Shown piece after piece: positions 55,047 to 64,000 of a stretch of DNA of 64,000 nt (position 1 is the first letter of the stretch; each line of letters begins with the position of its first letter). Source of the stretch: Clostridiales bacterium. GTDB taxonomy: Bacteria > Bacillota > Clostridia > Oscillospirales > Oscillospiraceae. Both the position numbers and the translations under genes were made by a program. Location of the stretch: contig SFPN01000001.1 in the NCBI GenBank assembly GCA_004551945.1, positions 1 to 64,000 on the forward strand, written 5' to 3'. The notes under the pieces are model-generated. The model ran no database searches. It worked only from the letters and a program-made list of their open reading frames with translations, and was not told where the DNA came from.

Positions 55047-57281
55047 TCAGCCGCTTACTCTCGCCACCTGGTAAACGCCCTTGATCTGGTTGAGCTTGTT
55101 CATGATGGTGGTCACCTCGCTCTGGGTGCGCACCTCAATGACCAGGCTGATCTTGGCGTAGCCGTCGGGCAGGGCGTTGGCGGTGAAGGACAGGGCGTTG
55201 ATCTTGGCCGAGGCCAGGATCGTGGCCACGTCCATGGCAAGGCCCGTCCGGTCCTTGCCGATGAGCTCCACGGTGGCCTTGTAGGTGTTCAGGCTGCCCG
55301 CGTCCCAGCTGACCTTGATCCAGCGGCCCTTCTCCTCCGGGCGGCTTTGGCCGGTGACGGCGTTGGGACAGTCCGCCCGGTGGACGGACACGCCGTAGCC
55401 CCGGGTGATAAAGCCCACGATCTCGTCCCCGGGCACGGGGGTGCAGCACTTGGCAAACTTCACCATACATTCCGTCATGCCCGACACGATGACCCCGGAC
55501 ACGGAGTGCTTCTGGTTGCCCGACTTGGCAACGCCGGAGTCCACCTTGGCCCGGGCGGCCTGCTCGGCGGCCTCCTGGGCGGCCCGCTCGGCGGCGATCT
55601 TCTCCGCCTGCTGCCGGTCCTGGTGGACCAGCTCTTCTCTGGTCCGGTTGGCGCACTTCTGGGCGGAGGCGCCGCCGTAGCCAATGGCGGCGTACATCTC
55701 CTCCAGGGAGGCGAAGCGCACCTTCTCCAGGATGTGGGGGAGCATCTCGTCGGTGGAGATCATGGCGATGGTGATGCCCAGACGCTTCAGCTCGCCCTCG
55801 AACATGGAGCGGCCGGTGGCCACGTTCTCCTCCCGCTTCTCCCGCTTGAACCACTGGCGGATCTTGGAGCGGGCCTGGTTGCTCTTGGCCAGCTTCATCC
55901 AGTCCCGGCTGGGACCCTTGGCGTTCTTGGAGGTGATGACCTCCACGATCTCCCCGGATTTGAGCTGATAGTCAAAGCCCACGATGCGGCCGTTGACCTT
56001 GGCCCCTGTCATGGAGTTGCCCACGGCGGAGTGGATGGCGTAGGCAAAGTCGATGGGGGTGGCCCCGGCGGGCAGATTGATCACGTCCGCGTTGGGGGTA
56101 AAGACGAAAACCTCGTCGGCGAACAGGTCCACCTTCAGGTTGCGGATATATTCCTCGGCCTCGGTGTCCTGCTGGTTTTCCAGCAGACGGCGCACCCAGG
56201 CGAAGGTCTCCTCGGTGCCCAGCTGCTTCTGGCTCAGGCCCTGCTTGTATTTCCAGTGGGCGGCCACGCCGTACTCCGCCATGTGGTGCATTTCCCAGGT
56301 GCGGATCTGCACCTCGAAGGGGATGCCCTCAGAGCCGATGACCGTGGTGTGCAGGGACTGGTACATGTTGGGCTTGGGGGTGCCGATATAGTCCTTGAAC
56401 CGGCCCAGCACCGCCTTGTACATGTCGTGGATGCACCCCAGCACGCTGTAGCAGGTGGGGATGTCGTCCACAATGACCCGGAAGGCGTACAGGTCGAAGA
56501 TCTCGCTCATGGTCTTGTTCTGGGCGTACATCTTCCGGTAGATAGAGTAGATATGCTTCACCCGGCCGTAGACGGTGCACTTGATGCCCTCCTTCTCCAG
56601 CCGGTCCTGGATCTCCTTCTGGATGCGCTCCATGAAGGCCGCGTGGGCCTGGGCCTGGCGGGTGAGCTCCTCGTCGATCTCCTGGTAGGCCACAGGGTCC
56701 AGGAATTTCAGGGACCGGTCCTCCATCTCCCACTTCATCCGCTGCATGCCTAAGCGGTGGGCGATGGGGGCGTAGATCTCCAGGGTTTCCAGGGCCTTCT
56801 CCCGCTGCTTTCGCTCCGACTGGTACTCCAGGGTGCGGATGTTGTGGACCCGGTCGCAGATTTTGATGAGGATCACCCGCACGTCCTTGGCCATGGCCAT
56901 GAGCATTTTACGCAGGTTCTCCATCTGCTTTTCTTCCGTGGAGGTGTACTTGACCTTGGTGAGCTTGGTGACCCCTTCCACCAGGTCGGCAACGGTGGGG
57001 GAAAACCGGTGGGCCACCTCCTCGTGGGTGGCGTCGGTGTCCTCAATGGTGTCGTGGAGGAGCGCAGCCATGATGGAGTCTGCGTCCAGGCCCAGCTCCG
57101 CCACCAGATGGGCCACCTCCAGGGGGTGGGTGATGTAGGGTGAGCCGTCCTTGCGCAGCTGCCCTTCGTGGTGAACCCGGGCATACTGGTAGGCGTCCCG
57201 GATATGCGCCCGGTCCTCCTCCGTCATGTTCTTCAGCTTGTCTTCCAGTTCCTGGAACCGAACGTCTAATTTGTCCTCCAT
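55047..57281 (-). CDS. relA: RelA/SpoT family (p)ppGpp synthetase/hydrolase
   Basis: 744 residues from ATG 57281 (AAAGGA upstream; the GTG at 57299 is less likely). Domains in order: HD hydrolase (HPLEVAHLVAELGL, LLHDTIEDTD), synthetase (GRVKHIYSIYRKMYAQNKTM, DLYAFRVIVDD, YQSLHTTVIG), TGS (VFTPNADVINLPAGATPIDF), a helical/CC region (CMVKFAKCCTPVPGDEIVGF) and ACT (VELIGKDRTGLAMDVATILA). Both catalytic halves look complete, so it is a bifunctional Rel enzyme that makes and breaks the stringent-response alarmone. recJ is 101 bp upstream on the same strand. Confidence 0.97.
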   Translation of the reverse strand: MEDKLDVRFQELEDKLKNMTEEDRAHIRDAYQYARVHHEGQLRKDGSPYITHPLEVAHLVAELGLDADSIMAALLHDTIEDTDATHEEVAHRFSPTVADLVEGVTKLTKVKYTSTEEKQMENLRKMLMAMAKDVRVILIKICDRVHNIRTLEYQSERKQREKALETLEIYAPIAHRLGMQRMKWEMEDRSLKFLDPVAYQEIDEELTRQAQAHAAFMERIQKEIQDRLEKEGIKCTVYGRVKHIYSIYRKMYAQNKTMSEIFDLYAFRVIVDDIPTCYSVLGCIHDMYKAVLGRFKDYIGTPKPNMYQSLHTTVIGSEGIPFEVQIRTWEMHHMAEYGVAAHWKYKQGLSQKQLGTEETFAWVRRLLENQQDTEAEEYIRNLKVDLFADEVFVFTPNADVINLPAGATPIDFAYAIHSAVGNSMTGAKVNGRIVGFDYQLKSGEIVEVITSKNAKGPSRDWMKLAKSNQARSKIRQWFKREKREENVATGRSMFEGELKRLGITIAMISTDEMLPHILEKVRFASLEEMYAAIGYGGASAQKCANRTREELVHQDRQQAEKIAAERAAQEAAEQAARAKVDSGVAKSGNQKHSVSGVIVSGMTECMVKFAKCCTPVPGDEIVGFITRGYGVSVHRADCPNAVTGQSRPEEKGRWIKVSWDAGSLNTYKATVELIGKDRTGLAMDVATILASAKINALSFTANALPDGYAKISLVIEVRTQSEVTTIMNKLNQIKGVYQVARVSG

Positions 57282-57382
57282 AGGCCGGCTTCCTTTCACG
57301 CGCTAGGTTTCTCTCTCTTATGGTCTGGACGTAAGCACCCCCGGCTCTCCCCATGGGGAGCCAAGGGCGCGGGTGGATGCTG

Positions 57383-59479
57383 CTATGCCTGGGCCTCCTG
57401 CCCGGAACCCCAGGCGATGGCCTGGAGCCTTTGGATGATGGGGGCCTCGTACAGGTTGACTTTTCCTTTGCCCCGGCGCTTCTGGAGCCTCACCCGGATG
57501 GTTTCCGTGTCCTCCTGGCGCCAGATCTTCAGCAGACCCAGCTGCTCCATCACGTCCAGGCAGATCATGGTCCGCAGGGGGGACTCCCACAGGTCGGACT
57601 CGTGGGACACCTTCCGGGCCAGATGGGCGGGGGTGTCGGTGATTTCTCCGCTCCGACAGGCTAAGTATCGCCAGACGCCGGCAAATTCATCCCGCCGGGG
57701 GATCATGGTCCGGGCCTGATGGGGGGTGATGCGCTCTCCCCGCCGGAATCGTTCGTACAGGGCCAGCTCCCCCTGCTGCTTGGTGGAAAGGGACGGCCGC
57801 AGATCCACCAGGTGGAGCTGCACCGTCCGGGAACCCCGGTACTCGTTGATCTGGGGGTAAAAGGCCACGTCGGCCCGGTCCCCCACAGACAGGCCGGATT
57901 TGGCCCGGGTAACCGAGAAGAAAATCATGTCCACGGTCCGGCCGTCCCGGCTGGCCCGCATTTTCAGGTGGCGGCCGCCGCCCACGTCGGCCATGCAGGT
58001 GATGGTCACCCCGGACAGGGAAAACACCGGCTTGGGGTTGCCCGCCCCGTAAGGCTCCAGGGTGGATAGGGCCTCCACCTCCTCCACGGTGAGGGTGCTG
58101 GTGTCCTCGATCTCCCCGTCGATCTGGAGGGTGGAGACCATGGTTTCGCCGCCGGTGTTCTCCCGGACGATGGTTTCCATTCTGGCCCGGAAGGCGTCGA
58201 TGTTCTCCTCCCGGATGGTAAAGCCCGCGGCCAGGGCGTGGCCGCCGTAGCCCTCCAGCAGGTCGGCGCACTGCTCCAGGGCGCAGAACAGGTTAAAGCC
58301 GCCGTAGGACCGGCAGGAGCCCTTGCCCTTGCCGTCCTCCTGGAGACAGATCATAAACACCGGGCAGGCAAACTGCTCCGTTAAGCGGGAGGCCACAATG
58401 CCCACCACCCCCTGGTGCCACTGGTGGTCGGCCAGCACCAGGCAGTCGTGGTCCTTCTTGTCCCCCAGCCGCGCCAGGCACTGGTTGAAAATATCCAGCT
58501 CCACCGCCTGCCGCTGGCGGTTAAGCTCGCACAGGGCGTGGGCCAGCTCCTCGGCCTTGTCGGGGTCGTCGGTGAGGATCAGCTCCGCGGCGGTGGTGGC
58601 CCGGCCCATGCGGCCGGCGGCGTTGATGCGGGGGGACAGGCAGTACCCCACGGTGGTGGAGTTGATGGACCGGTTCAGGGTCCCCGCCTCCAGCATCAGG
58701 GAGTAAAGCCCCCGGCGGCGGGTCTTTTTCAGGTGGTTCAGGCCCACCCGGACGATGGTCCGGTTCTCCCCCAGCAGCTGCATCACGTCGGCCACCGTGC
58801 CCACGGCGGCCAGGTCCGCGTACTCCTGGAAGAGGGCCCGGTAATTTTTCTTGCCCCCCAGGGCCATGACCACCTTCAGGGCCACGCCCACACCGGCCAG
58901 GTCCTTGAAGGGATAGACGCAGTCCTTCCGGTGGGGGTCCACCACGGCGGCAGCCTGAGGAAGCTCCTCCTTGCACTCGTGGTGGTCGGTGATAATCACA
59001 TCCATACCCAGGGTCCTGGCATGGGCCACCTCTTCCACGGCGGTGATGCCGCAGTCCACGGTGATCATCAGGCCCACACCCTCCCGGGCCAGCTTTTCCA
59101 CGGCAGGGCAGTTGACCCCGTATCCCTCGTCCAGGCGGTTGGGGATGTAGTAGCGCACATCTCCCCCCTGGGACCGCAGGTAGTGGGTGAGCAGACAGGT
59201 GGAGGTGATGCCGTCCACGTCGTAATCCCCGTACACGGCGATCTTCTCTCCCCGGTCCAGCGCCTGGTGGATTCGGTCTGCGGCCCGGTCCATGTCCTTC
59301 ATGAGGAAGGGGTCCTGGAGCTGCCGCTCACTGCTGGAGAGCAGCTCGTTGGCCTGCTCCACACTGGTCAGGCCCCGGGCGCAGAGCGTGGAAGCGACCA
59401 AGGTCGGCACGCCCCGCTCCCGCATGGCTCTATAGGGCTCTTCCGGCCGTTTTGCGATGTTCCACTGCTGATATTTCAT
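57383..59479 (-). CDS. recJ: Single-stranded-DNA-specific exonuclease RecJ
   Basis: 698 residues from ATG 59479 (GAGGAT upstream). Longer than the 565-residue E. coli enzyme because of a C-terminal extension typical of Bacillota. DHH motifs: VYGDYDVDGITSTC, MITVDCGITA, VIITDHHECKEELP and VVDPHRKDC; DHHA1 region SYGGFNLFCALEQCADLLEG with GGHALAAGFTI. It digests single-stranded DNA 5' to 3' in repair and recombination. It precedes relA as in many Bacillota, but the usual apt gene between them is missing. Confidence 0.96.
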   Translation of the reverse strand: MKYQQWNIAKRPEEPYRAMRERGVPTLVASTLCARGLTSVEQANELLSSSERQLQDPFLMKDMDRAADRIHQALDRGEKIAVYGDYDVDGITSTCLLTHYLRSQGGDVRYYIPNRLDEGYGVNCPAVEKLAREGVGLMITVDCGITAVEEVAHARTLGMDVIITDHHECKEELPQAAAVVDPHRKDCVYPFKDLAGVGVALKVVMALGGKKNYRALFQEYADLAAVGTVADVMQLLGENRTIVRVGLNHLKKTRRRGLYSLMLEAGTLNRSINSTTVGYCLSPRINAAGRMGRATTAAELILTDDPDKAEELAHALCELNRQRQAVELDIFNQCLARLGDKKDHDCLVLADHQWHQGVVGIVASRLTEQFACPVFMICLQEDGKGKGSCRSYGGFNLFCALEQCADLLEGYGGHALAAGFTIREENIDAFRARMETIVRENTGGETMVSTLQIDGEIEDTSTLTVEEVEALSTLEPYGAGNPKPVFSLSGVTITCMADVGGGRHLKMRASRDGRTVDMIFFSVTRAKSGLSVGDRADVAFYPQINEYRGSRTVQLHLVDLRPSLSTKQQGELALYERFRRGERITPHQARTMIPRRDEFAGVWRYLACRSGEITDTPAHLARKVSHESDLWESPLRTMICLDVMEQLGLLKIWRQEDTETIRVRLQKRRGKGKVNLYEAPIIQRLQAIAWGSGQEAQA

Positions 59480-59590
59480 GGTTGATCCTCGTTTTGGGAA
59501 AATTTCTGTAAAAACAACCGTCTTTTCCGCCTGCCCGGCAGGGGAAATACGGAAAAAAATGCAAACAGATATACATACTATAAGATAACA

Positions 59591-59628
59591 CAAAACCTTC
59601 CTTATCACAAGAGATAAGGAAGGTTTTT
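59591..59628 (-). terminator. Hairpin/terminator upstream of recJ
   Basis: AACCTTCCTTATC-ACAAGA-GATAAGGAAGGTT with TTTT on the minus side. It ends transcription arriving from the LTA synthase genes before recJ; with the next entry it accounts for the gap 59480-59788. Confidence 0.8.
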
Positions 59629-59756
59629 CTGCATTCTCGTTGAAAATCCATGGTTTTTCCGCCGGAGCTCCCGGCATTTTTGGGGTGTATCCACCGCTTG
59701 GAAGGGAGGAATTGCTGCCGAAAAACCTCGCAGAGTTTCGCCGCCGCATCCCTTCC

Positions 59757-59787
59757 CTGTCGGAAAAGGCTTGCCTTTTTCGACAGG
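59757..59787 (-). terminator. Hairpin directly after the LTA synthase-like gene
   Basis: CCTGTCGGAAAAGG and CCTTTTTCGACAGG pair with a GCTTG-type loop, starting 2 bp from the stop at 59789. It has no long T-run and may protect the 3' end. Confidence 0.55.
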
Positions 59788-59788
59788 T

Positions 59789-61558
59789 TTACTCCCACCG
59801 GGTCCGGTCATACTGGGAGAGGTTCTGGAACCGCTCTATCATGGTCTGGGCCTGGGGGGAGGGATCGGGGGTGTAAACGCCGTTCTCCTTCACCCACCCG
59901 GTGGTGTGCAGGACGGGCAGGGTCTGAGCGGTCTCCCGCTGGGCCTGCATATAGGCCGAGCCCTCCCAGCCGCACAGCTGGAACAATTCATTCATCAGGA
60001 AGCAGGGAGACAGGTCAGGGCCCTCCCCCACAAAATCACAGCCGGTGACCTCCTTGGCCGCGGAGTTTGCCCAGATGGTGTACCAGGTGGAATAATAATT
60101 CAGAAAGCCCTCCTGGGTGGAGGTGTCCAGGCTGATGCCCAGGGTCTCGTAGAAGGCGCCGTTGTTGCCCATCCAGGGTTTGTGATCCCCGTAGAGCAGC
60201 AGCACCACCGGCTCATCCAGGCTCTCCAGGAAGTCCAGAAACTCCATCACATAGCTGCTGGTGTCCTGGATTAAGTGGAAGTAGTTGTTCAGGGCGTTGC
60301 TCACCTCCGCCGGGTAGTCCCCGGTGCAGTAGGAGCTGCCCCAGTAGGTTTTTTCCGTGTTGTAGGGGCCGTGGCCCTGGTAGGTGACGTTAAAGGAGAA
60401 GAGGGGCGCGCTTCTGGTGCTGAAATACTCCGCCAGCCGGTTCTCCAGGTCGGGGAAGAACACGTCGTCGTAAGCCACGTCCTCCCCTTCGCCCACAAAC
60501 TGGTAATAGTAATTGTCCGTAAAGAGGTAGTTGTCCAGCCCTAAGTTGGGGTTGACGTTCTTCCGGTCATAGAACCAGTCCCGGCAGGGGTGGGACCCGT
60601 TGACGGTGTAGCCCTGGCTTTTGAGATACCAGGCCACGGAATCGGTTTTCGTCTTAAAGTCCCCGTGGCGGTTGCCCCCGGTGAGCACCGCCCACTCGCT
60701 CTCCGTGGTGCCCCCGGCGAAGATGTCCGTCACCAGATTGCCGGAATAGCTCTGGGCCTGAAGCTCGTGGAACTGGCGGTAAACCTCCGGGTCCAGACCC
60801 TGGATATCGTACAGGGAGAAATCCGCGAAGGCCTCCAGCTGGATGGCCACCAGGTTGATCTTCTTTTCCTCCGGAATGTCCGCATCCTGGTACTGGTTGT
60901 ACAGCTCCCGGGCCTCCCGCTCGTCGTAGTTGGCGGTGGAGCCGGCGTAGTCCCCATAGCTGTGGAAAAAGGGATAGATCACCCCGCAGGCGGCATAGGC
61001 CTCGGTCTCGTTTTTGGCGTGCTCCCCGGCCAGAGCGGTGTACCGGTCGTTGTCCGGGTAGATCTCATAGAAGCAGACCAGGGTAAACATCCCCACCGCG
61101 GTGAGAGCCAGCAGACGGACCGTAGGGCCGGGACGGCCTTTGCCCAGGCGGAACAGAAGGAGGGCCGAGACGAAGATAACGATAAGAAAGACCCACATGA
61201 GAGGGGTAAAGGTCACGTCATAGGACCCGGCCATTTTGGTGCCCTCCCGGAGGTTGTGCAGGTCCGCCCACAGCACCGGGTCCCCCCGGAAGAGGAGCTT
61301 AAAGTAATTGCCCCCGGCCAGCAGGAACACCAGGGCTCCGGCCGCCAGACAGGCCAGCCAGGCCCAGCCGGAGGCCAGCCAGACAAGCCCCAGCATGAGG
61401 TACACCGGCAGGGCGTTCCAGAGGAAGAGAACAGGGTCTCCCCCCCAGCTGATTCCGTTCAGCCCCGACAGGGAAAGGGCCAGGGCGGTGTAAGCCGTCC
61501 CCACTGCCAGAAGGAGCAGCAGGGTCAGCCAGGGGTTTTGTTTGCGGATGTGGTGCAT
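59789..61558 (-). CDS. LTA synthase-family sulfatase-fold transferase (1)
   Basis: 589 residues. Five membrane segments in the first 155 residues (WLTLLLLLAVGTAYTALALS, PLMWVFLIVIFVSALLLF), then a large extracytoplasmic alkaline-phosphatase-like domain. Metal and catalytic sites: Glu in IQLEAFADFS, nucleophile Thr in FAGGTTESEW, the YQGHGPY motif and LLYGDHKPWMG. Family enzymes move glycerol phosphate from phosphatidylglycerol to build lipoteichoic acid or modify other surface polymers. It stands 53 bp downstream of a second family member, so the two form an operon. The substrate is not clear from sequence. Confidence 0.92.
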   Translation of the reverse strand: MHHIRKQNPWLTLLLLLAVGTAYTALALSLSGLNGISWGGDPVLFLWNALPVYLMLGLVWLASGWAWLACLAAGALVFLLAGGNYFKLLFRGDPVLWADLHNLREGTKMAGSYDVTFTPLMWVFLIVIFVSALLLFRLGKGRPGPTVRLLALTAVGMFTLVCFYEIYPDNDRYTALAGEHAKNETEAYAACGVIYPFFHSYGDYAGSTANYDEREARELYNQYQDADIPEEKKINLVAIQLEAFADFSLYDIQGLDPEVYRQFHELQAQSYSGNLVTDIFAGGTTESEWAVLTGGNRHGDFKTKTDSVAWYLKSQGYTVNGSHPCRDWFYDRKNVNPNLGLDNYLFTDNYYYQFVGEGEDVAYDDVFFPDLENRLAEYFSTRSAPLFSFNVTYQGHGPYNTEKTYWGSSYCTGDYPAEVSNALNNYFHLIQDTSSYVMEFLDFLESLDEPVVLLLYGDHKPWMGNNGAFYETLGISLDTSTQEGFLNYYSTWYTIWANSAAKEVTGCDFVGEGPDLSPCFLMNELFQLCGWEGSAYMQAQRETAQTLPVLHTTGWVKENGVYTPDPSPQAQTMIERFQNLSQYDRTRWE

Positions 61559-61611
61559 GGGTGGTTGTCCTCCTTGGTAAGGGGAAAGTTCAAACCGTCA
61601 CAGGAAGGTTC

Positions 61612-63522
61612 TCACTTCTCCCCGTAATAATCCCCGGACAGGACCAGGTTGCTCAGAGTGGTGATCTGGGCGATCTGGCTGCTGCGCTGGGGGTCGCCCG
61701 GGTCGCCGCTGCCCAGCGCCCAGTAGGTCTGGCCGTCGTACCAGCTGCCGTCGCTGAAGAACACATAGCCTCCCTGATCCCCCAGGCCGTCGTGTCCGGC
61801 CAGGAAGGCCCCCGTGGTGTCCAGACCGAAGAGGTTGGCCACCGTGGGCAGGATATCCAGGGTGGAGGTCACCTTGTCCACCTGCCCGGCGGGCAGGTCC
61901 TGGGACCAGATGAAGAAGTCTGTGTGCTGGAGCAGGTTCATGTTGTCCACGCCCTTGAGCTCCATGTTCAGGCCGTCGTCCATCATGTAGTAGTTGTAGT
62001 GGTCGGCGTAGAACACCAGCACGGTGTCCTCCAGCAGGCCGCTTTCCGTGAGCTTGTCCACCAGCTCGCCGATGAACCGGTCGGTCTCCATGGCCCCCGC
62101 CACGGCGTAGACGTAGTTGCCGTCGGTGCGCTGGGCAGCCGCCTGGGCTTCTTTGGCGTTGGCCTGGTAGATGGCGCTGTCGTCCCCGTAGGGGCCGTGG
62201 CCGGAATAGGTGATGATGAAGGTGTAGAAGGGATCCCCCTCGGTCATCTGGTCAAAGCCGTTGATCAGGTACCGGTCCATCTGGTAGTTCTCCATTTCCA
62301 TGTCCCCGCCGCTGGTGTAGCTCTCGTAGCCCAGGTTGGGGTGGATGGTTCCCCGGTCATAGACGGTTCCCTCGCTGTTGTGGAAGGACCGGGCGGTGTA
62401 CCCGGCATCGGCAAAGAGGTTTGCCATGGAGTAGGGGTAGTGGTCCCGGGTGTAAACGGAGGTGGGAATGCCCCCGGTGGCGGGGAGCAGACCGGTGTTG
62501 GACATGAACTCGGTGTTGAAGGTACCGGCGGTGATGTAGGCGGGGGTGTAGTGGTTGGCGAAGGACAGGCTCTCCTGCTTCAGATTCCACAGGTTGGGCA
62601 TGTACGCCTCCGACAGCATCCAGGTGTCGATGGCCTCCAGCTGAACCATAATCAGGTTCTTCCCCGCCAGCAGGCCGGTGTACTCGTTGTCGGTTTTTGC
62701 CGCCTCATAGCCGGCGACGTAAGCGTCCACCTCTTCCCGCTCCTCCTGGTCCATGGTCCCGGCAGGGGCCAGCAGCATCCAGATGTCCCGGACGGTGTAC
62801 TGATACAGGCCGGAGACCATCAGGGCGTTGGTGGTGTCGTTGTAGTCCTGGTAGGCAGCGGCGGCGGCGTCCTCGGGGGTGTTCTCCCAGATGACCGTGT
62901 CCACCTTGGGGAAGCACAGAAAGTGCACCGCCAGGATGATCACCGCGCCCACAGCCATGATCCCCACGCCGCCCAGACAGGTCTTTTTGTTCACCTTGGG
63001 GGGCGCCGCGTTGAGCATGTGTCCGGCCAGGAGCAGCAGCAGCACCGCCACCACCGAGGCGGTGATCACCTTCCAGTCAAACCGGAAATACTCCGCTGTG
63101 AAAAAGCTCCCCGTGCCGCCGAAGGTCATGGCGGAGAAGGAGAAGAACCGGCCGAACATGCTCATAAAGCCGCTGTGGGTGACGGCCAGACCCACGAACA
63201 CCCCCAGGGGGATGCCCCGGGACAGGCGCTTGCCCTTCAGGGGCAGCAGGAACACCAGCCCCGACAGCACCAGGGCCCAGCCCAGGGTGAACAGGGCGGC
63301 AGGCAGGTACTTTACCCCCACGATCCCCCCGCTCCGGTAGGTAAACCGCAGGGTAAAGTCCAGCAGCAGGTAGGCCAGAAACATGGGGACGGGGTACAGG
63401 TAAGGAATGGGCCCCTCCATCTCCCGGCTGTAGAGCCGGTCATGGAGCAGGCAATAGCGAAAAGAAAGGCCCAAGGCCTTTCCTTCCTGCTTTTTCTCTG
63501 ATTTTTTGGATGTTTTATTCAT
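61612..63522 (-). CDS. LTA synthase-family sulfatase-fold transferase (2)
   Basis: 636 residues. A basic, Lys-rich cytoplasmic start (MNKTSKKSEKKQEGK) is followed by about five membrane segments and an exterior sulfatase-like domain: Glu in VQLEAIDTWML, Thr in ITAGTFNTEF, TYSGHGPYGDD and VFYADHYNYY. It lies immediately upstream of the other LTA synthase-type gene but differs from it in the nucleophile motif (AGTFNTE against GGTTESE), so the two probably do different steps or act on different polymers. The ATG is preceded by a weak ribosome-binding site. Confidence 0.92.
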   Translation of the reverse strand: MNKTSKKSEKKQEGKALGLSFRYCLLHDRLYSREMEGPIPYLYPVPMFLAYLLLDFTLRFTYRSGGIVGVKYLPAALFTLGWALVLSGLVFLLPLKGKRLSRGIPLGVFVGLAVTHSGFMSMFGRFFSFSAMTFGGTGSFFTAEYFRFDWKVITASVVAVLLLLLAGHMLNAAPPKVNKKTCLGGVGIMAVGAVIILAVHFLCFPKVDTVIWENTPEDAAAAAYQDYNDTTNALMVSGLYQYTVRDIWMLLAPAGTMDQEEREEVDAYVAGYEAAKTDNEYTGLLAGKNLIMVQLEAIDTWMLSEAYMPNLWNLKQESLSFANHYTPAYITAGTFNTEFMSNTGLLPATGGIPTSVYTRDHYPYSMANLFADAGYTARSFHNSEGTVYDRGTIHPNLGYESYTSGGDMEMENYQMDRYLINGFDQMTEGDPFYTFIITYSGHGPYGDDSAIYQANAKEAQAAAQRTDGNYVYAVAGAMETDRFIGELVDKLTESGLLEDTVLVFYADHYNYYMMDDGLNMELKGVDNMNLLQHTDFFIWSQDLPAGQVDKVTSTLDILPTVANLFGLDTTGAFLAGHDGLGDQGGYVFFSDGSWYDGQTYWALGSGDPGDPQRSSQIAQITTLSNLVLSGDYYGEK

Positions 63523-63668
63523 ACAGGATACCTCTGGTCTATTTAAGTAGCCTTGTCAATGGGACTAAGTTTACACGGAGATTCCAGTCCTGTCAAGGCG
63601 TTTTTGGTTCCATGTCAGGAAAAACCCGGCGTATCCCGGCAGAAATCAAGGGTACGAAACCACGCCAG

Positions 63669-63856
63669 GCGCGCCCAGCCGGTGGGCGCGCTTCTGTACG
63701 GCGTCACAATGAGAAAGCGGCAGCCCCACCAAAGACAAAAGGCACAGCCTCTCAGGTCCGCACAAACCAGAGAGAGGGATTCCAAAGGGAGAGAACCTCT
63801 CTCCCTTTGGTGCTCTTTTCCCCATTTCTCCGGAGAAATGGGGCCCCGCCGGAGGC
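63669..63856. repeat. Dispersed hairpin repeat, family B, copy 2 (about 188 bp)
   Basis: Almost the same sequence and the same three hairpins as 37092-37280, in the same orientation. In the third hairpin the centre is CTCCGGAG instead of CTCCAGAG, so this copy is a perfect palindrome. It fills most of the gap 63523-63945; a family A right-end remnant follows at 63886-63926. Confidence 0.85.
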
Positions 63857-63945
63857 GGCCCTCGGAACGGTTGTGATGCCCTTTACGTTCCACCCTCTGC
63901 ACAGCACGCCCAGAGGGGGAGCCAAGAGGTAGGAGGTGTGCTCTC

Positions 63946-64000
63946 TTAAAACTCCATCTTCCCCATGAGGTAGTCCTTCAGCTCCCCGATGGGCATACGG
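63946..64000 (-). CDS. C-terminal end of a gene cut by the window edge
   Basis: The frame is open from the right edge to TAA at 63948-63946 and encodes RMPIGELKDYLMGKMEF. Only 17 codons are visible. The product cannot be named, and the frame could be by chance. Confidence 0.4.
   Translation of the reverse strand, partial: RMPIGELKDYLMGKMEF

Noticed and set aside
54948..56753. Open frame of 601 codons opposite relA
   Set aside because: Shadow of a full-length RelA with all domains.
61561..63501. Open frame of 646 codons opposite the second LTA synthase-type gene
   Set aside because: His/Val/Gln-rich shadow with no start signal of its own.

Overview
The window is GC-rich, densely coded bacterial chromosome. 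Its gene content (DnaD- and DnaI-like replication proteins, BofA with a YaaL/DUF2508 protein, a YtrA-type GntR operon, DUF4367, lrgAB, LTA synthase-type enzymes, ECF sigma factor) points to the Bacillota, most likely a high-GC gut Clostridia lineage of the Oscillospiraceae type. The species cannot be read from the sequence. No prophage, CRISPR array, rRNA or full-size insertion sequence was seen. Mobile DNA is limited to short, hairpin-rich dispersed repeats and a duplicated tRNA 3' end.

Layout. 1-4.7 kb (minus): ftsH, an ECF sigma factor with a DUF4367 partner, and two secreted proteins. 5-9.5 kb (minus): a Tp47-like lipoprotein, metG and a membrane protein. 9.7-17 kb (plus): a DEAD-box helicase, a DUF2156 protein, a GNAT protein, then a complete YtrA-type GntR/ABC operon with promoter and two palindromic operators. 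17.3-21.7 kb (minus): lrgA-lrgB-FCD regulator, a C39-like protease, a DUF4015-like protein and yaaL-bofA. 21.9-29.4 kb (plus): an SLH surface protein and a divergent type IIA topoisomerase pair with a zinc-ribbon protein and a lipoprotein. 29.4-33.4 kb: tRNA-Gly with a duplicated 3' end, a RelB/YafQ pair whose toxin is frameshifted, prolyl-tRNA synthetase and a Phd/RelE pair. 33.4-36 kb (minus): a polar amino acid ABC transporter. 36-40.4 kb (minus): a crotonase, ALDH, iron-dependent ADH and an SCP2-like protein. 40.5-46.9 kb (minus): zapA, a U32 peptidase, maf, mreC, mreD and PBP2. 47-49 kb (plus): DnaD/DnaI. 49-55 kb (minus): D-aspartate ligase, aspartate racemase, a MurE-ArgB fusion and an M16 peptidase. 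55-59.5 kb (minus): recJ and relA. 59.8-63.5 kb (minus): two LTA synthase-type enzymes.

The most interesting locus is 50.4-54.9 kb. A MurE-type ligase is fused in frame to a complete acetylglutamate kinase (ArgB, an ornithine/arginine pathway enzyme) and sits beside an aspartate racemase and an ATP-grasp protein that resembles the D-aspartate ligase of Enterococcus faecium. Together they suggest a peptidoglycan with a D-Asp branch on a diamino acid at stem position 3. The ArgB fusion raises the hypothesis that this acid is L-ornithine. Other points worth checking are two palindromes sharing the core TGGTATACCA near the FCD regulator, non-consensus residues at quinolone-site positions in the topoisomerase, and three families of dispersed repeats whose stems change while pairing is kept.
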